Assembly: GCA_023386815.1 (NCBI GenBank)
Contig: JAEWIZ010000016.1
Span: forward strand, 1 to 64,000
DNA length: 64,000 nt
DNA from: Bacillota bacterium
GTDB lineage: Bacteria; Bacillota; Clostridia; Lachnospirales; Lachnospiraceae
Direction: 5' to 3'
The position numbers and the translations under genes were made by a program. The first letter of the stretch is position 1. Every line of letters begins with the position of its first letter. Below the pieces are notes generated by a model. It worked only from the letters and a program-made list of their open reading frames with translations. It did not search any database and was not told the DNA's origin. This document shows, in pieces, positions 35,635 to 45,663 of the stretch.

Positions 35635-35666
35635 AAACCCCCGTTACAAAGGCGTAACGGGGGTTT
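35635..35666 (-). terminator. Terminator of the glycyl radical/CoA operon
   Basis: AAACCCCCGTTAC (35635-35647) pairs with GTAACGGGGGTTT (35654-35666), 36 bases after the etfA stop. Confidence 0.85.
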
Positions 35667-35701
35667 TGCTTGCTTGCCTATTTCTAGAGCTCACTTCTAT
35701 A

Positions 35702-36883
35702 CTATTGATCCAATTCTTCCATAAGTGCGGGAATTACTTTATAAAGATCTCCTACAATGCCATAATCAGCAACTTCAAAGATTGGTGCAGTTTCACTCGT
35801 GTTAATCGCTATAATTTGCTCTGAGTTCTGCATTCCTGCTACGTGCTGAATCGCACCGGAGATACCGCAAGCGATATAAATCTTTGGTTTCACTGTTGTT
35901 CCGGTCTGTCCGACCTGATATGCATGATCAATCCAACCTGCATCTACGGCTGCTCTGGACGCTGCAACACTACCGCCAAACTTATCTGCAAGTTTTTTAA
36001 GTAAAGCAAAACCATCGGATTTACCGAGCCCCATACCTCCTGCTACAATAACTTCTGCATCGGTCAAAGCAATCATTTCCTTGACGGTCTTCACAATATC
36101 AATTACTTTTGTTCTGATATCGCCCTCCTGGAATGTATGGTTCAGCGTTATCACTTCACCCTTCTTACCCGGTGCATAGCTGGCTTTTTCCATGACACCT
36201 GGTCTTACTGTCGACATTTGAGGTCGATGATTTGGGCAAATGATGGTTGCCATTAAGTTTCCACCAAAGGCTGGGCGTGTCTGCATAATCTTTTTATCCG
36301 CCGGATCAATTTCCAGCTTTGTACAGTCTGCTGTTAGGCCGGTATTTGCTTTTACAGCTAGACAAGGACCAAGGTCACGTCCGATGTGGGTTGCACCTAA
36401 TAGCACAATCTCCGGTTTGTATTGTTCAATTGCATCGAAGATAACATTGGTGTAACCATCTGTAGTATAATGCTCTAATTCTTTTGCATCCGCAACATAT
36501 ACTTTATCGGCACCATAAGCGAATAATTCATCCGTAAGCCCATCTATATTATGTCCACATAAAATCGCACAAAGCTCACATCCGACTTCCATCGCAAGTT
36601 TTTTGCCCTCACCTAATAATTCGATGACTACCGGCATAATCTTTCCTTCGCGTTGTTCTGCAAATACCCAGACTCCTTTATAGGCACTTAAATCTTTTTC
36701 TTCTCTGATCTCTTCTGTTTTTTCTATTGCTTTGAATGGACACTTGTCCACACAAACTCCGCAGCCAGTACAAGCGCTGCCAATTACAGCTAGTTTGTTC
36801 TCCATTGTAATTGCATTAAAAGGACAGTTCTTTATGCAAATGGAACAACCTTTACATTTATCGTTTATTACATGAACAGCCAT
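35702..36883 (-). CDS. etfA: Electron transfer flavoprotein alpha subunit with N-terminal ferredoxin domain
   Basis: A 393-residue EtfA. Residues 1-60 form a 2[4Fe-4S] ferredoxin: CKGCSICIKNCP and CTGCGVCVDKCP. Then comes the EtfA N-domain and the C-terminal FAD domain (GGMGLGKSDGFALLKKLAD, VGQTGTTVKPKIYIACGISG, INTSETAPIFEVADYGIVGD). Ferredoxin-fused EtfA is known from CarE of the A. woodii caffeyl-CoA reductase and related bifurcating complexes. It probably takes part in coupling NADH-driven enoyl-CoA reduction to ferredoxin reduction with the adjacent EtfB and acyl-CoA dehydrogenase. Last gene of the operon. Confidence 0.93.
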   Translation of the reverse strand: MAVHVINDKCKGCSICIKNCPFNAITMENKLAVIGSACTGCGVCVDKCPFKAIEKTEEIREEKDLSAYKGVWVFAEQREGKIMPVVIELLGEGKKLAMEVGCELCAILCGHNIDGLTDELFAYGADKVYVADAKELEHYTTDGYTNVIFDAIEQYKPEIVLLGATHIGRDLGPCLAVKANTGLTADCTKLEIDPADKKIMQTRPAFGGNLMATIICPNHRPQMSTVRPGVMEKASYAPGKKGEVITLNHTFQEGDIRTKVIDIVKTVKEMIALTDAEVIVAGGMGLGKSDGFALLKKLADKFGGSVAASRAAVDAGWIDHAYQVGQTGTTVKPKIYIACGISGAIQHVAGMQNSEQIIAINTSETAPIFEVADYGIVGDLYKVIPALMEELDQ

Positions 36884-36901
36884 TTTATCACCCTATCTTT
36901 C

Positions 36902-37687
36902 TTATATATAATGTTTTTCTTTTAATTTACCAACAAGATTTGCAGAGATTTCCTGAACAGAACCACTTAACATCATACCTTTTCCTTTTACGGGTGGTGT
37001 GAAGGATTTCAATACCTGTGTCGGTGATGCGTTTAATCCACAATCCTTAGGATCAAGCCCTAAGTCAACATGATTCCATGTTGTAATCTCTTTTTTATAT
37101 GCATCCACGATTTTTCCAACGTTCATATATCTAGGAGCATTTAATTCTTTCACTGCCGTGATCAGACAGGGCATCTGAATCTCAATTACTTCATAGCCGT
37201 CTTCCATTTGTCTATGTACTGTTGCTTTACCGTCTTTGATCTCTATATTTTGAACATAGGTAACAACCGGAATACCAAGTCTCATTGCGACTTGAGGTCC
37301 AACCTGAGCGGTATCTCCGTCAATTGCCTGACGTCCTGCAAAGATTACATCAACATCCTCTACTTTCTTAATGCCGGCAGCAATTGTTGTGGAAGTTGCA
37401 CAGGTATCTGCGCCTCCAAATGCTCTATCACTTAACAGGTATGCTTCATCAGCTCCCATTGCCATACATTCTCGTAGCATATAGGTCGCCTGTGGCGGCC
37501 CCATTGTAATAACCGCAACTACAGTATCCGGAGCCTGATCTTTGATTGCTAATGCTGCTTCTAATGCATTTGCATCATCCGGGTTTAAAATACTGGGAAC
37601 ACCATCTCTGATTAGGGTGCCTTTTACTGGATCTATTTTCACTTCATTTGTATCCGGTACTTGTTTTACACAAACTAATATTTTCAT
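36902..37687 (-). CDS. etfB: Electron transfer flavoprotein beta subunit
   Basis: A 261-residue EtfB. KILVCVKQVPDTNEVKIDP at the start, NPDDANALEAALAIKDQ, ADEAYLLSDRAFGGADTCAT and GRQAIDGDTAQVGPQVAMRL are family hallmarks. In bifurcating Etf complexes this subunit helps hold the second FAD and binds NADH. Gap to etfA 18 bases. The ribosome site is weak, and ATG 37687 or the in-frame ATG 37699 could be used. Confidence 0.94.
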   Translation of the reverse strand: MKILVCVKQVPDTNEVKIDPVKGTLIRDGVPSILNPDDANALEAALAIKDQAPDTVVAVITMGPPQATYMLRECMAMGADEAYLLSDRAFGGADTCATSTTIAAGIKKVEDVDVIFAGRQAIDGDTAQVGPQVAMRLGIPVVTYVQNIEIKDGKATVHRQMEDGYEVIEIQMPCLITAVKELNAPRYMNVGKIVDAYKKEITTWNHVDLGLDPKDCGLNASPTQVLKSFTPPVKGKGMMLSGSVQEISANLVGKLKEKHYI

Positions 37688-37789
37688 TTTTCTGCCCATG
37701 CCTTTCTATTGTTAATGACTATAAAGATTATATTGACCCAATTACAGAAAGCCACCTCTTTATCAATACACCCCTATAGCTACTATTCA

Positions 37790-38929
37790 TTATTTCTTAA
37801 GTAAATGACCTGAAATTACCATCTGCTGTATTTGAGATGTTCCCTCATAGATTGTAAATACACGACAATCTCGATACATACGTTCTACTTTATACTCTTT
37901 CGTAAAACCATAACCACCGTGAATTTGAACCGCTTTACCACATATTTCATTGCAGATTTCTGACGCATAATATTTTGCCATAGATGCATTCATTCCGGCA
38001 CTCTGATTCGTATCCATCAGATAGGCAGTTTTATATACCAACAGTTTCGCTGCTTCTAATTTCGTTGCCATATCGGAAATCATGAAGTTAATCGCTTGGA
38101 ATTCACTTATTCTTTTGCCGAATTGCTTTCTATCCTTGGCAAATTTAATTGCTTCGTCCAAAGCACCCTGAGCTACACCGATCGACTGAGCAGCAACACC
38201 CATACGACCTGTATCAAGTGTCTTCATAGCATTAGAGAAACCTTTTCCAACTTCACCAAGTACATTACTTTTATGTACGCGTACATTTTCCATAATGATG
38301 TCACTGGTTGCACAACCAATCAATCCCATCTTATGTTCAGGCTTACCACAGGAAACACCCTCTTGTTTCATATCAATTATAAATGCGGTAATCCCCCTGG
38401 TTCCCTTGGTGATATCCGTTTTCGCATAGACAACTGCAAAATCAGCAAGCGGAGCCATAGTAATAAAGGTTTTACGACCATTTAGTACGTAGTAATCTCC
38501 ATCCTCTACTGCTGTTGATGTCATACCACCAGCATCAGATCCTGCACCAGGCTCCGTCAATGCAAAAGCAAGCATCTTTTCTCCTGTAACCACCGGTCTT
38601 AAATATTTCTCTTTCTGTTCGTCATTTCCTGATAAAAGGAGCGGTCCTCCTGACAACGAGTTCGGTGAAGATACATATAAACTAGCAACACCACTCACTC
38701 TGGAGATTTCCTCCATAACAATGATATAGGCCCGAGCGTCAGCCCCTTGACCGCCTAATTCTTTGGGAACTTTAATACCAAAGAATCCGGCCTTTGCCAT
38801 CTTATCTATAATTTCTTTTGGAAACACTCCGGTTTCTTCCACCTTATCAAGTATCTCATTGGTTAATTCTTTTTCCGCAAATTCTCTGGCTAATTTTCTA
38901 ATCAAATTATGTTGTTCTGTGAAAAACAT
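37790..38929 (-). CDS. Acyl-CoA dehydrogenase / enoyl-CoA reductase
   Basis: A 379-residue flavoprotein of the short-chain acyl-CoA dehydrogenase family. FAD/substrate motifs ALTEPGAGSDAGGM and TFITMAPLADFAVV, and catalytic Glu in FTIYEGTSQIQQMVI near residue 365. With EtfAB it most likely works in the reducing direction on an enoyl-CoA, as butyryl-CoA dehydrogenase and CarC do. The start overlaps the upstream ligase by 28 bases and has GAGGAGG. Specificity cannot be read from the sequence. Confidence 0.93.
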   Translation of the reverse strand: MFFTEQHNLIRKLAREFAEKELTNEILDKVEETGVFPKEIIDKMAKAGFFGIKVPKELGGQGADARAYIIVMEEISRVSGVASLYVSSPNSLSGGPLLLSGNDEQKEKYLRPVVTGEKMLAFALTEPGAGSDAGGMTSTAVEDGDYYVLNGRKTFITMAPLADFAVVYAKTDITKGTRGITAFIIDMKQEGVSCGKPEHKMGLIGCATSDIIMENVRVHKSNVLGEVGKGFSNAMKTLDTGRMGVAAQSIGVAQGALDEAIKFAKDRKQFGKRISEFQAINFMISDMATKLEAAKLLVYKTAYLMDTNQSAGMNASMAKYYASEICNEICGKAVQIHGGYGFTKEYKVERMYRDCRVFTIYEGTSQIQQMVISGHLLKK

Positions 38930-40551
38930 AATAAATCCTCCTCTTTATGTTCTTGATACAATCGTTCGATCACCTTCTGCTTAAGCTCAGGTATCTGTAT
39001 CTTGCCACTGGTACTCATGGGGAAAGCAGGAAAACTCAATACATATGCAGGTATTTTATAGTAGGCAAGCTTCGAGGCTAGGTGAGCCTTGATCAACTCT
39101 TCATCCAACAAAATCCCCTGCTCCATAATTACACATGCAACTATCATTTCCTGCAACACTTCCGCCGGAATTCCTACTACTTTAACATTTTGAATGTAAG
39201 GGCATTCTTTCACGCAACCTTCGATTTCCTGTGGAGAGATATTTTCACCCCCACGTATAATCATTTCTTTCAATCTGCCTGTTATATAAAGATATCCATC
39301 CGTATCCAGATAACCCAAATCACCGGTTCTTAACCAGCCGTCTTTCGTAATTATAGGAACGCTTTCCTCTGGAAGCTTATAATAGCCTTGCATAACATTG
39401 TAACCTTGCACCTGTATCTCGCCAATCTTACCAGCTCTCATTGGCCCATTTGAATTAATGTCAACAATTCGCACCTTTACATGACTAATAATCTTTCCTG
39501 TCGAAAAAGTTTTTTTCTCACAGGAATCATCCTCATCTATGATAGAGACACAGGGGGAAGTCTCTGTCTGGCCATAGGATTGATGTAGCCTTATGTTTGA
39601 AATAGTATTACATATGGATGTATATTCTTGGGGTGATAACGGTGAACCCGCAATAATCCCAGACTGTAAGCTTGAGATATTGTATTCCTTATAGTTTGAG
39701 TTTCGGATCATGGCTAAAAACATGGATGGTACTCCATTTAATACTGTGCAACTATATCTTTCAATGTGTTCTAATACTTTTTGTGTTTTAAAATATTTAA
39801 TTAAATGCATGATACATCCAGAGTGAATACTGGATAATAATCCGGATGTTATTCCAAAACAGTGAAATAAAGGAACTGCAATTAACATCTTATCATTGCT
39901 TGTCCAGGCCATATGCATAACTGTTTCCATCGCATTATTTACGAGACTGTAATGGCTAAGTAATACCCCTTTGGGTGTTGAGGTAGAACCTGAAGTAAAT
40001 AATAAAATTGCTGTGTCGTATGGACTTACTCGCTGCTTTCCGTTCCTGATTGCATTTACCGCTTTCAGAGACTTTTCTGATGGACTAAAACTATAATCTG
40101 ACAACCATTTACCTTCTATGTCTCTTCCGATCGAAATCCACCTCTTGACCTGACCATCCAATTCACCTTTGATAATTTGAATCATGGAATCATATTTTAA
40201 CTTTTTGTAGCCATCGCCATAGTACATATACTTAATATCTGAATAACGAATAATACCAAGTAACTCAATTTCCTGGTAGCAGGTATTCATGGGTACTGTA
40301 ATGGCACCAATCTTTGTCAGTGCAAGAAATGTTATAATCCAATTAGGAGTATTCACACTCCATATCCCAACATGATCTCCTTTTTCTATTCCTAAGGATA
40401 CCATTCTAACTGCCAGATAATCCGATAATTGATCTAATTCCGACCAGGTATACTTCATATCCCAATACACAATAGCTAGTTTGTCAGGAGTGCAACTCAC
40501 GCGCTCTGTAAAACAATCACCTATTGTCTTACTCAGTAAGTTCATACCCAT
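38902..40551 (-). CDS. Acyl-CoA synthetase (AMP-forming ligase)
   Basis: A 549-residue ANL-superfamily ligase. The P-loop is AILLFTSGSTSTPKGVLLSH near residue 193, followed by LHQSYGQTETSP, the hinge region LRTGDLGYLDTDGYLYITG and RLKEMIIRGGENISPQEIEG, and the C-terminal catalytic Lys in MSTSGKIQIPELK. It would prime the pathway by making a CoA thioester from an acid, ATP and CoA. It occupies the same position as carB in the A. woodii car operon. The adjoining CoA transferase could then recycle CoA without further ATP. Confidence 0.92.
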   Translation of the reverse strand: MGMNLLSKTIGDCFTERVSCTPDKLAIVYWDMKYTWSELDQLSDYLAVRMVSLGIEKGDHVGIWSVNTPNWIITFLALTKIGAITVPMNTCYQEIELLGIIRYSDIKYMYYGDGYKKLKYDSMIQIIKGELDGQVKRWISIGRDIEGKWLSDYSFSPSEKSLKAVNAIRNGKQRVSPYDTAILLFTSGSTSTPKGVLLSHYSLVNNAMETVMHMAWTSNDKMLIAVPLFHCFGITSGLLSSIHSGCIMHLIKYFKTQKVLEHIERYSCTVLNGVPSMFLAMIRNSNYKEYNISSLQSGIIAGSPLSPQEYTSICNTISNIRLHQSYGQTETSPCVSIIDEDDSCEKKTFSTGKIISHVKVRIVDINSNGPMRAGKIGEIQVQGYNVMQGYYKLPEESVPIITKDGWLRTGDLGYLDTDGYLYITGRLKEMIIRGGENISPQEIEGCVKECPYIQNVKVVGIPAEVLQEMIVACVIMEQGILLDEELIKAHLASKLAYYKIPAYVLSFPAFPMSTSGKIQIPELKQKVIERLYQEHKEEDLLCFSQNNII

Positions 40552-40566
40552 ACACCGTACTTTCTT

Positions 40567-42129
40567 CTATAAAGTTAATTCTCCCCATTTTTCCTGGAAC
40601 AGGTCCAAGTCCATGAGTTTTAGGTCACCTGCAACTTCGGGAACGAAATCCATCTGGTCGATAATATCTTTCTGCAAATCGATACCTGGTGCAATTTCGA
40701 TGATTGTCATCTTACCCTTTTGTAGTTGGAACACACACCGCTCCGTTATATATAAGATTTCCTGGTTACCTTTCGCAGCGTATTTACCACTAAATGTAAC
40801 CTGTTCCACTTCCTTTATAAACTTCTTGTCTTTTCCTTCTTGAATAATATGTAGTTTTCCATCCTTTATTTCTTCTTTGCATTTTGCTACGAATGATCCT
40901 GCAAAGATCACTTTCTTTGAACTTTGTGAGATGTTAATAAATCCACCGGGACCCGTTAACCTTGCACCAAATCCAGGAATAAAGAATTTACTAACATTAA
41001 TATTCCCCTGCTCGTCTGCCTGAGCTAATCCAAGGATTGCGACATCCACGCCGCCGCCATCATAAAAGTCAAACATGGATCCATGATCTACGTTACACTC
41101 TGCATTGTATGAGCTTCCGAAATTAGGTAGGCTTGCAGGCACGCCTCCAAAAGCACCGCTTTCTGTTGTTAAGATAATACTGTCAATCTGTCCTTCCTCT
41201 GCAATAACACTTGCTACATCAGACGGAATACCAACACCCAGATTAACAATATCTCCTTTTTTTAGTTCTACTGCACATCTTCTAGCAATTACTTTTCTTT
41301 CAGATAATGAAATGCTAGGTAATGCATCCAGCGGTTTTCTTATATTACCTGCAAAAGCAGGTTCATAGTAAACTCCCTCTGTCTGCCAACAAGCATTCTG
41401 ATCTGTTGCTACGACAACATAATCTACTAAAGCACCCGGAATCTTCACATCCTTTGGATGCAAAGTTCCTTTTTGTGCGAAATATTCAACTTGAACTATT
41501 ACAATTCCACCACTGTTTTTCGCCGCTTGAGCAACAGCAAGACCTTCATTAATTGGTCCTTCTTTTTCAAAGGTGATATTGCCGTTCTCATCCGAGGTAG
41601 TTCCACGAAGTAAGGCGACATGTAATGGAAATGATTTGTAAAATAAGTATTCTTCTCCGTTTAACTCCTTTACTTCTACTAAATCTTCGGTGGTTACTTC
41701 ATTCATCTTGCCACCTTCTAATCTAGGGTCTACGAAGGTTCCTAATCCTACTTTTGTTAAAAGGCCCGGTCTATGAGCTGCAATTTCTCTCCACAGATTT
41801 ACAATAACTCCTTGCGGAAGGCAGTGGCAAGCCATCTTATTCGCTCTTACTAAATCATTCATTGCAAATGCGGATCCAATATGAGCTGCTGACCATTTGG
41901 TTACTAAGCCTTCCAACCCAAGTCTGGTCATTCCTCTTTCTTTCCAATCACCCATTGCACTACCCTGCTTCATTGTAAGATCACATGGATGTCCAGTATT
42001 TTTGTAGCTATCAGCAATTGCTACCGCCACCTCTTCCGGCCATCCGGATAATCCCATTCCGGCTACGCCTACTGTAGCATGATCCGGTATTAATAATGCA
42101 GCCTCTGCTGCTGTAATAAATTTTGCCAT
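40567..42129 (-). CDS. Acyl-CoA:carboxylate CoA-transferase (fused alpha/beta)
   Basis: A 520-residue two-domain family I CoA transferase, similar in length and layout to propionate/acetate CoA-transferases. The first half has GVAGMGLSGWPEEVAVAIAD, the second VNLGVGIPSDVASVIAEEG and the catalytic Glu in ILTTESGAFGGVPASLPNFG near residue 327. It most likely moves CoA from the saturated end product to the incoming acid, saving ATP. It matches the role of carA, the first gene of car. AGGAGG precedes the ATG. Confidence 0.92.
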   Translation of the reverse strand: MAKFITAAEAALLIPDHATVGVAGMGLSGWPEEVAVAIADSYKNTGHPCDLTMKQGSAMGDWKERGMTRLGLEGLVTKWSAAHIGSAFAMNDLVRANKMACHCLPQGVIVNLWREIAAHRPGLLTKVGLGTFVDPRLEGGKMNEVTTEDLVEVKELNGEEYLFYKSFPLHVALLRGTTSDENGNITFEKEGPINEGLAVAQAAKNSGGIVIVQVEYFAQKGTLHPKDVKIPGALVDYVVVATDQNACWQTEGVYYEPAFAGNIRKPLDALPSISLSERKVIARRCAVELKKGDIVNLGVGIPSDVASVIAEEGQIDSIILTTESGAFGGVPASLPNFGSSYNAECNVDHGSMFDFYDGGGVDVAILGLAQADEQGNINVSKFFIPGFGARLTGPGGFINISQSSKKVIFAGSFVAKCKEEIKDGKLHIIQEGKDKKFIKEVEQVTFSGKYAAKGNQEILYITERCVFQLQKGKMTIIEIAPGIDLQKDIIDQMDFVPEVAGDLKLMDLDLFQEKWGELTL

Positions 42130-42196
42130 AGATACAGTCCCTCCTAAAATTTTTGTTGCGAAACTAGTAATTATATGAAAGGAAATAAAACCTCAT

Positions 42197-43120
42197 TTAT
42201 TTTGCTTTCAGACCATAGGATCTTAATATACTAAGTAAGCGTTCCTGCTCATTAACAGATGGACTACGGCTGGTAAAATCTGATAACCCCTTTTCGAGCT
42301 GTTCTTTTTTCCCTTCACCCATATTGTGATAGGGTAATAGATTAACTTCAGTACAAGTTGGTATCTTCTCTGATAGAAATGCTCCCATCCTGTGAAAATT
42401 CTCATCCGAGTCATTATAATCCGGTACAATTGGTGTTCTTACAATGATCGGAAGCTTTAACTGCGTTGAAATTCGAGATAAGTTTTCTAGTATCAGTTCA
42501 TTCCCTACACCGGTACATTTTTTATGTTCTTCTGAATTCATATGCTTCAAATCATAAAGCACAAGATCAACGTACTCTAAAATTTCTTTAAACACGTCCC
42601 ACTTAGCATATCCACAAGTTTCTATTGCTGTATGCAATCCATTTTCCTTACATTTTTTTAAAATGTTTCTTGAATAGGCAGGTTGAAATAAAAGCTCACC
42701 GCCAGTCAGGGTGATACCTCCACCACTACTTGCATAAAAAAGCTGATCTTTCGCTACCTCTTCATATACTTCATCAACTGTTTTCCACTCACCGATCATG
42801 GTTCTAGCCTCTGCCAAGCAATTAGGGATACAAGCACCACACCCGGTACATATATCCCGATCTGTTTTCACCTTGCCATTTTCAAATGAAATTGCTTGAT
42901 TAGGGCATTGACCAATGCAAACCAGACATGAAGCGCATTTGGAATGATCATACATGATCTGCGGCTGCAATATATTTGATTCCGGATTTTGACACCATAA
43001 GCATCTTAACGGACATCCTTTTAGAAAGATATTACTACGAATACCAGGGCCATCATGGATGCAATAATGTTGAATGTTAAAAACAATACCTGTTTCTTCC
43101 TGCTTTAGTAGTTTCACCAT
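42197..43120 (-). CDS. Glycyl radical enzyme activating enzyme (radical SAM)
   Basis: A 307-residue activase. The radical SAM motif is in FLKGCPLRCLWCQNPES near residue 33 after NIQHYCIHDGPGIRSNIF. An inserted 2[4Fe-4S] ferredoxin domain follows (CASCLVCIGQCP and CTGCGACIPNC), as in activases of dehydratase/decarboxylase-type glycyl radical enzymes but not of pyruvate formate-lyase. It uses SAM to install the glycyl radical. Only one activase serves two glycyl radical enzymes here. ATG at 43120 follows AAGGAG, the in-frame TTG upstream is less likely. Confidence 0.94.
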   Translation of the reverse strand: MVKLLKQEETGIVFNIQHYCIHDGPGIRSNIFLKGCPLRCLWCQNPESNILQPQIMYDHSKCASCLVCIGQCPNQAISFENGKVKTDRDICTGCGACIPNCLAEARTMIGEWKTVDEVYEEVAKDQLFYASSGGGITLTGGELLFQPAYSRNILKKCKENGLHTAIETCGYAKWDVFKEILEYVDLVLYDLKHMNSEEHKKCTGVGNELILENLSRISTQLKLPIIVRTPIVPDYNDSDENFHRMGAFLSEKIPTCTEVNLLPYHNMGEGKKEQLEKGLSDFTSRSPSVNEQERLLSILRSYGLKAK

Positions 43121-43145
43121 TTCCAAATACTCCTTTATTTCTTTC

Positions 43146-43201
43146 TCAAGGGAAGAATAACCAGCTATTCGCTAATAGCTCAGCTCGTCCTCTTCCCTTG
43201 A
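43146..43201 (-). other. Intercistronic stem-loop between glycyl radical enzyme 1 and activase genes
   Basis: TCAAGGGAAGA (43146-43156) pairs with TCTTCCCTTGA (43191-43201), and AGCTATT-CGCT-AATAGCT (43163-43180) forms a perfect inner hairpin. No T-run follows, so it is more likely an mRNA-stabilising or processing element than a terminator. It could set the enzyme above the activase in amount. Confidence 0.6.
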
Positions 43202-43229
43202 TACAAAAAATCTTGTTAAAGCTGATATC

Positions 43230-45626
43230 CTATAGCTTTTGCTCTGTACGGGCGATTATTTCATCCTGAATCTTTGGTGTTAATGCAACGAAGTAAGCAC
43301 TGTAACCTGCTACACGAACAATCAAGTCTTTGTATTTTTCTTTGTCCTGTCTTGCAGCAAGTAACATTTCTTTATTTACGACATTAAACTGAATATGTTT
43401 TCCCCCATTTTCAAGATAGGTCGTAATCATACTACCAAGTTTGTTAATGTCTTCTTCTGATTTTAACGCGCTTGGATGAAATTTCATGTTTAGTAAGGTA
43501 GCCATGAATTCATCCTGATTAATATTCATAGCACTTTGAAGTACTGCAAGTGGTCCATTGCAATCAGATCCTTGTGAAGGAGATACCGATCCGTCTGCAA
43601 AAGTTTCTCCAGCCCTTCTGCCGTCAGGGGTAGCTCCGGTCATTGCGCCGCCCGGTGCATGTGCTGTGATTGAAATCGCAGTTGGTAATACTGGTTTACC
43701 AAATACAGAGGTAAAAGTACGAGCTGTCTTTGCATAGTCCGCCCAAACCTGTTTTGCAATCAAATCCACATAGGGTTCTGAATTACCAAACTTAGGTGCT
43801 GCAATGCATTTCTTACGTAATCCTTCATTATTCTCCCAATTACTATTCAAGGCATTTAATAATTGCTCTGCCGTTACTTCTTTCTCATCATAGATCAGCT
43901 TTTTAATCGCTGCTAATGAATTGATTGTATTACACATTCCAACCATGTTGATTGCAGAACCGTTTTCAAACATCATCTGGCGATTCAAGCCATCTTTTCC
44001 TATCTTAACTCCATCCTCTAGTAATGCGCTATGTACTACATCCGGAAATGCATCTCTTTGAGCAATCAGCAGTATATTATGTTCTTCTGAAATCATACCC
44101 ATGATATGTTTTAACTGGATCAGAAAGGCCTGATAGAATTCATCATAGCTTTTAAAGTTCTTAAACTCTCCGGTTTCAACACCATGCAAAATACCGGTTC
44201 CTGGATCATGCCCGTTATTTAGTGCTAATTCAAGAACCATGGGAACAATGAACATACCAAATGCATTATTTCTTGATTTACCTGGAAGTTGGACATCTAA
44301 GCAACCGGCAATCGCAAAATCTCTTGCTTCTCTGATATCCACACCCTCACCGGCAACAAAGTTGATATAGGATTTTTCCGAGATAAATGCTGGCATCCCC
44401 ATACCGGTTCGAACAACTTCAAGTGCTTTTTGCATCAAAGCTTTGGGTGTATCCTTACTGACACGAAGTGTCAGTGTTGGATGAGGTGTCTGAAGTTCCA
44501 TAGCAGCATCTAATAATAAATACGATAAGTCATTGCTTGCTTCTTTGCCATCGAGGTCACATCCACCTATGATAAAATTATGCCAGCGTGCCATACCTGC
44601 CCACTTCTCACGTTGACCTTTGCCACCACCGACAAAGTTTAGCTGCATAATTTTAATGCTCAGACATTCAATAAGTTCCAGAGTCTCTTCCTTAGTTATT
44701 CTACCCGCTTCCAAGTCAGCTTTATAAAGCGGATACATATACTGATCAAAACGACCTCCCGGAGTTGTTCCGGAAGCAACCATAATCCAATAGAAGAAAA
44801 ATGATTGCATTCCTTCTCTGAATGTTCTTGCCGGATGCTCCGGTACTCTCCTACAAGTTTCTGAGATATCTAACAGCTCTCCTTTTCGCTTCATATCCGT
44901 TTCTTCCTCAGCCATCCTAAATGCCAATTCACTATAACGATTGGCCAAACGAATAATTGCAGAAAATACGATTAATATCGCTTTCAGATAATCTGCTTTA
45001 TAGACACTGTCTGCACTTGTATAACGAAGATTTCTAAGCTCCTCTTCTGCTTCAGCAATAACCGCACCCAGTCCTTTATGTATTACTTTCCCATAATCAG
45101 GTGTAATCAAACAGGTCGGACCCATTCCTAAACCCCAGCCAACACCTGCTGCTCCCTGACCGCGACCTTGATCCTTCCTCTGCCATGGCGGGCATAAAAA
45201 CCCTCTTTTCATGAAAGGCCATAAGCGCTCATCATCATAATAGTTTCCCTGGCGCTCATCCTGGGTTCTACCCTGGCCGGTCCAGTAAGCATCCATATTA
45301 CGCAGGATTTTTCTATCTTCTTCTGAAATCGATAATACTCCACCTGCTAATAAATCGTCCAAATCATCGTCCGGCCATGCCGGTCCATTCGAACCGGCCT
45401 CCATACCCATATGTTTTGAAGCAATATTACCTATGATTAGCTCGTCCTCTTCAATAAAGATGGTTTTCTGATCAAGATAATCAGCAGTGGCCTGAGCTCT
45501 TTTAATTATTACCGGACGTCCTTCATTATGTTGATAGGATGCTAATATTATCTGTGCCTTCTCTGTACAGATTGGAAATTTATCAACCCTAAGTGCTTCT
45601 CGTAGTCGCTTCACTCTATCCTTCAT
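43230..45626 (-). CDS. Glycyl radical enzyme 1 (unknown specificity)
   Basis: A 798-residue glycyl radical enzyme. The radical Gly is residue 774 in VRVAGYSAYFV and the thiyl Cys is residue 442 in AIAGCLDVQLPG. Conserved PFL-domain blocks include GRFDQYMYPLY, ARWHNFIIGG and PTAISITAHAPGG. Characterised dehydratases and decarboxylases of this superfamily carry Cys-x-Glu at the active site, and here it is Cys-x-Asp. It is not pyruvate formate-lyase, which has two adjacent Cys. The context of transporter, CoA ligase/transferase and enoyl-CoA reductase suggests action on a carboxylic acid. Activated by the adjacent radical SAM enzyme. Confidence 0.92.
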   Translation of the reverse strand: MKDRVKRLREALRVDKFPICTEKAQIILASYQHNEGRPVIIKRAQATADYLDQKTIFIEEDELIIGNIASKHMGMEAGSNGPAWPDDDLDDLLAGGVLSISEEDRKILRNMDAYWTGQGRTQDERQGNYYDDERLWPFMKRGFLCPPWQRKDQGRGQGAAGVGWGLGMGPTCLITPDYGKVIHKGLGAVIAEAEEELRNLRYTSADSVYKADYLKAILIVFSAIIRLANRYSELAFRMAEEETDMKRKGELLDISETCRRVPEHPARTFREGMQSFFFYWIMVASGTTPGGRFDQYMYPLYKADLEAGRITKEETLELIECLSIKIMQLNFVGGGKGQREKWAGMARWHNFIIGGCDLDGKEASNDLSYLLLDAAMELQTPHPTLTLRVSKDTPKALMQKALEVVRTGMGMPAFISEKSYINFVAGEGVDIREARDFAIAGCLDVQLPGKSRNNAFGMFIVPMVLELALNNGHDPGTGILHGVETGEFKNFKSYDEFYQAFLIQLKHIMGMISEEHNILLIAQRDAFPDVVHSALLEDGVKIGKDGLNRQMMFENGSAINMVGMCNTINSLAAIKKLIYDEKEVTAEQLLNALNSNWENNEGLRKKCIAAPKFGNSEPYVDLIAKQVWADYAKTARTFTSVFGKPVLPTAISITAHAPGGAMTGATPDGRRAGETFADGSVSPSQGSDCNGPLAVLQSAMNINQDEFMATLLNMKFHPSALKSEEDINKLGSMITTYLENGGKHIQFNVVNKEMLLAARQDKEKYKDLIVRVAGYSAYFVALTPKIQDEIIARTEQKL

Positions 45627-45663
45627 ATTAACCTCCTAATCCCTAATCGATATTTTTATTACT

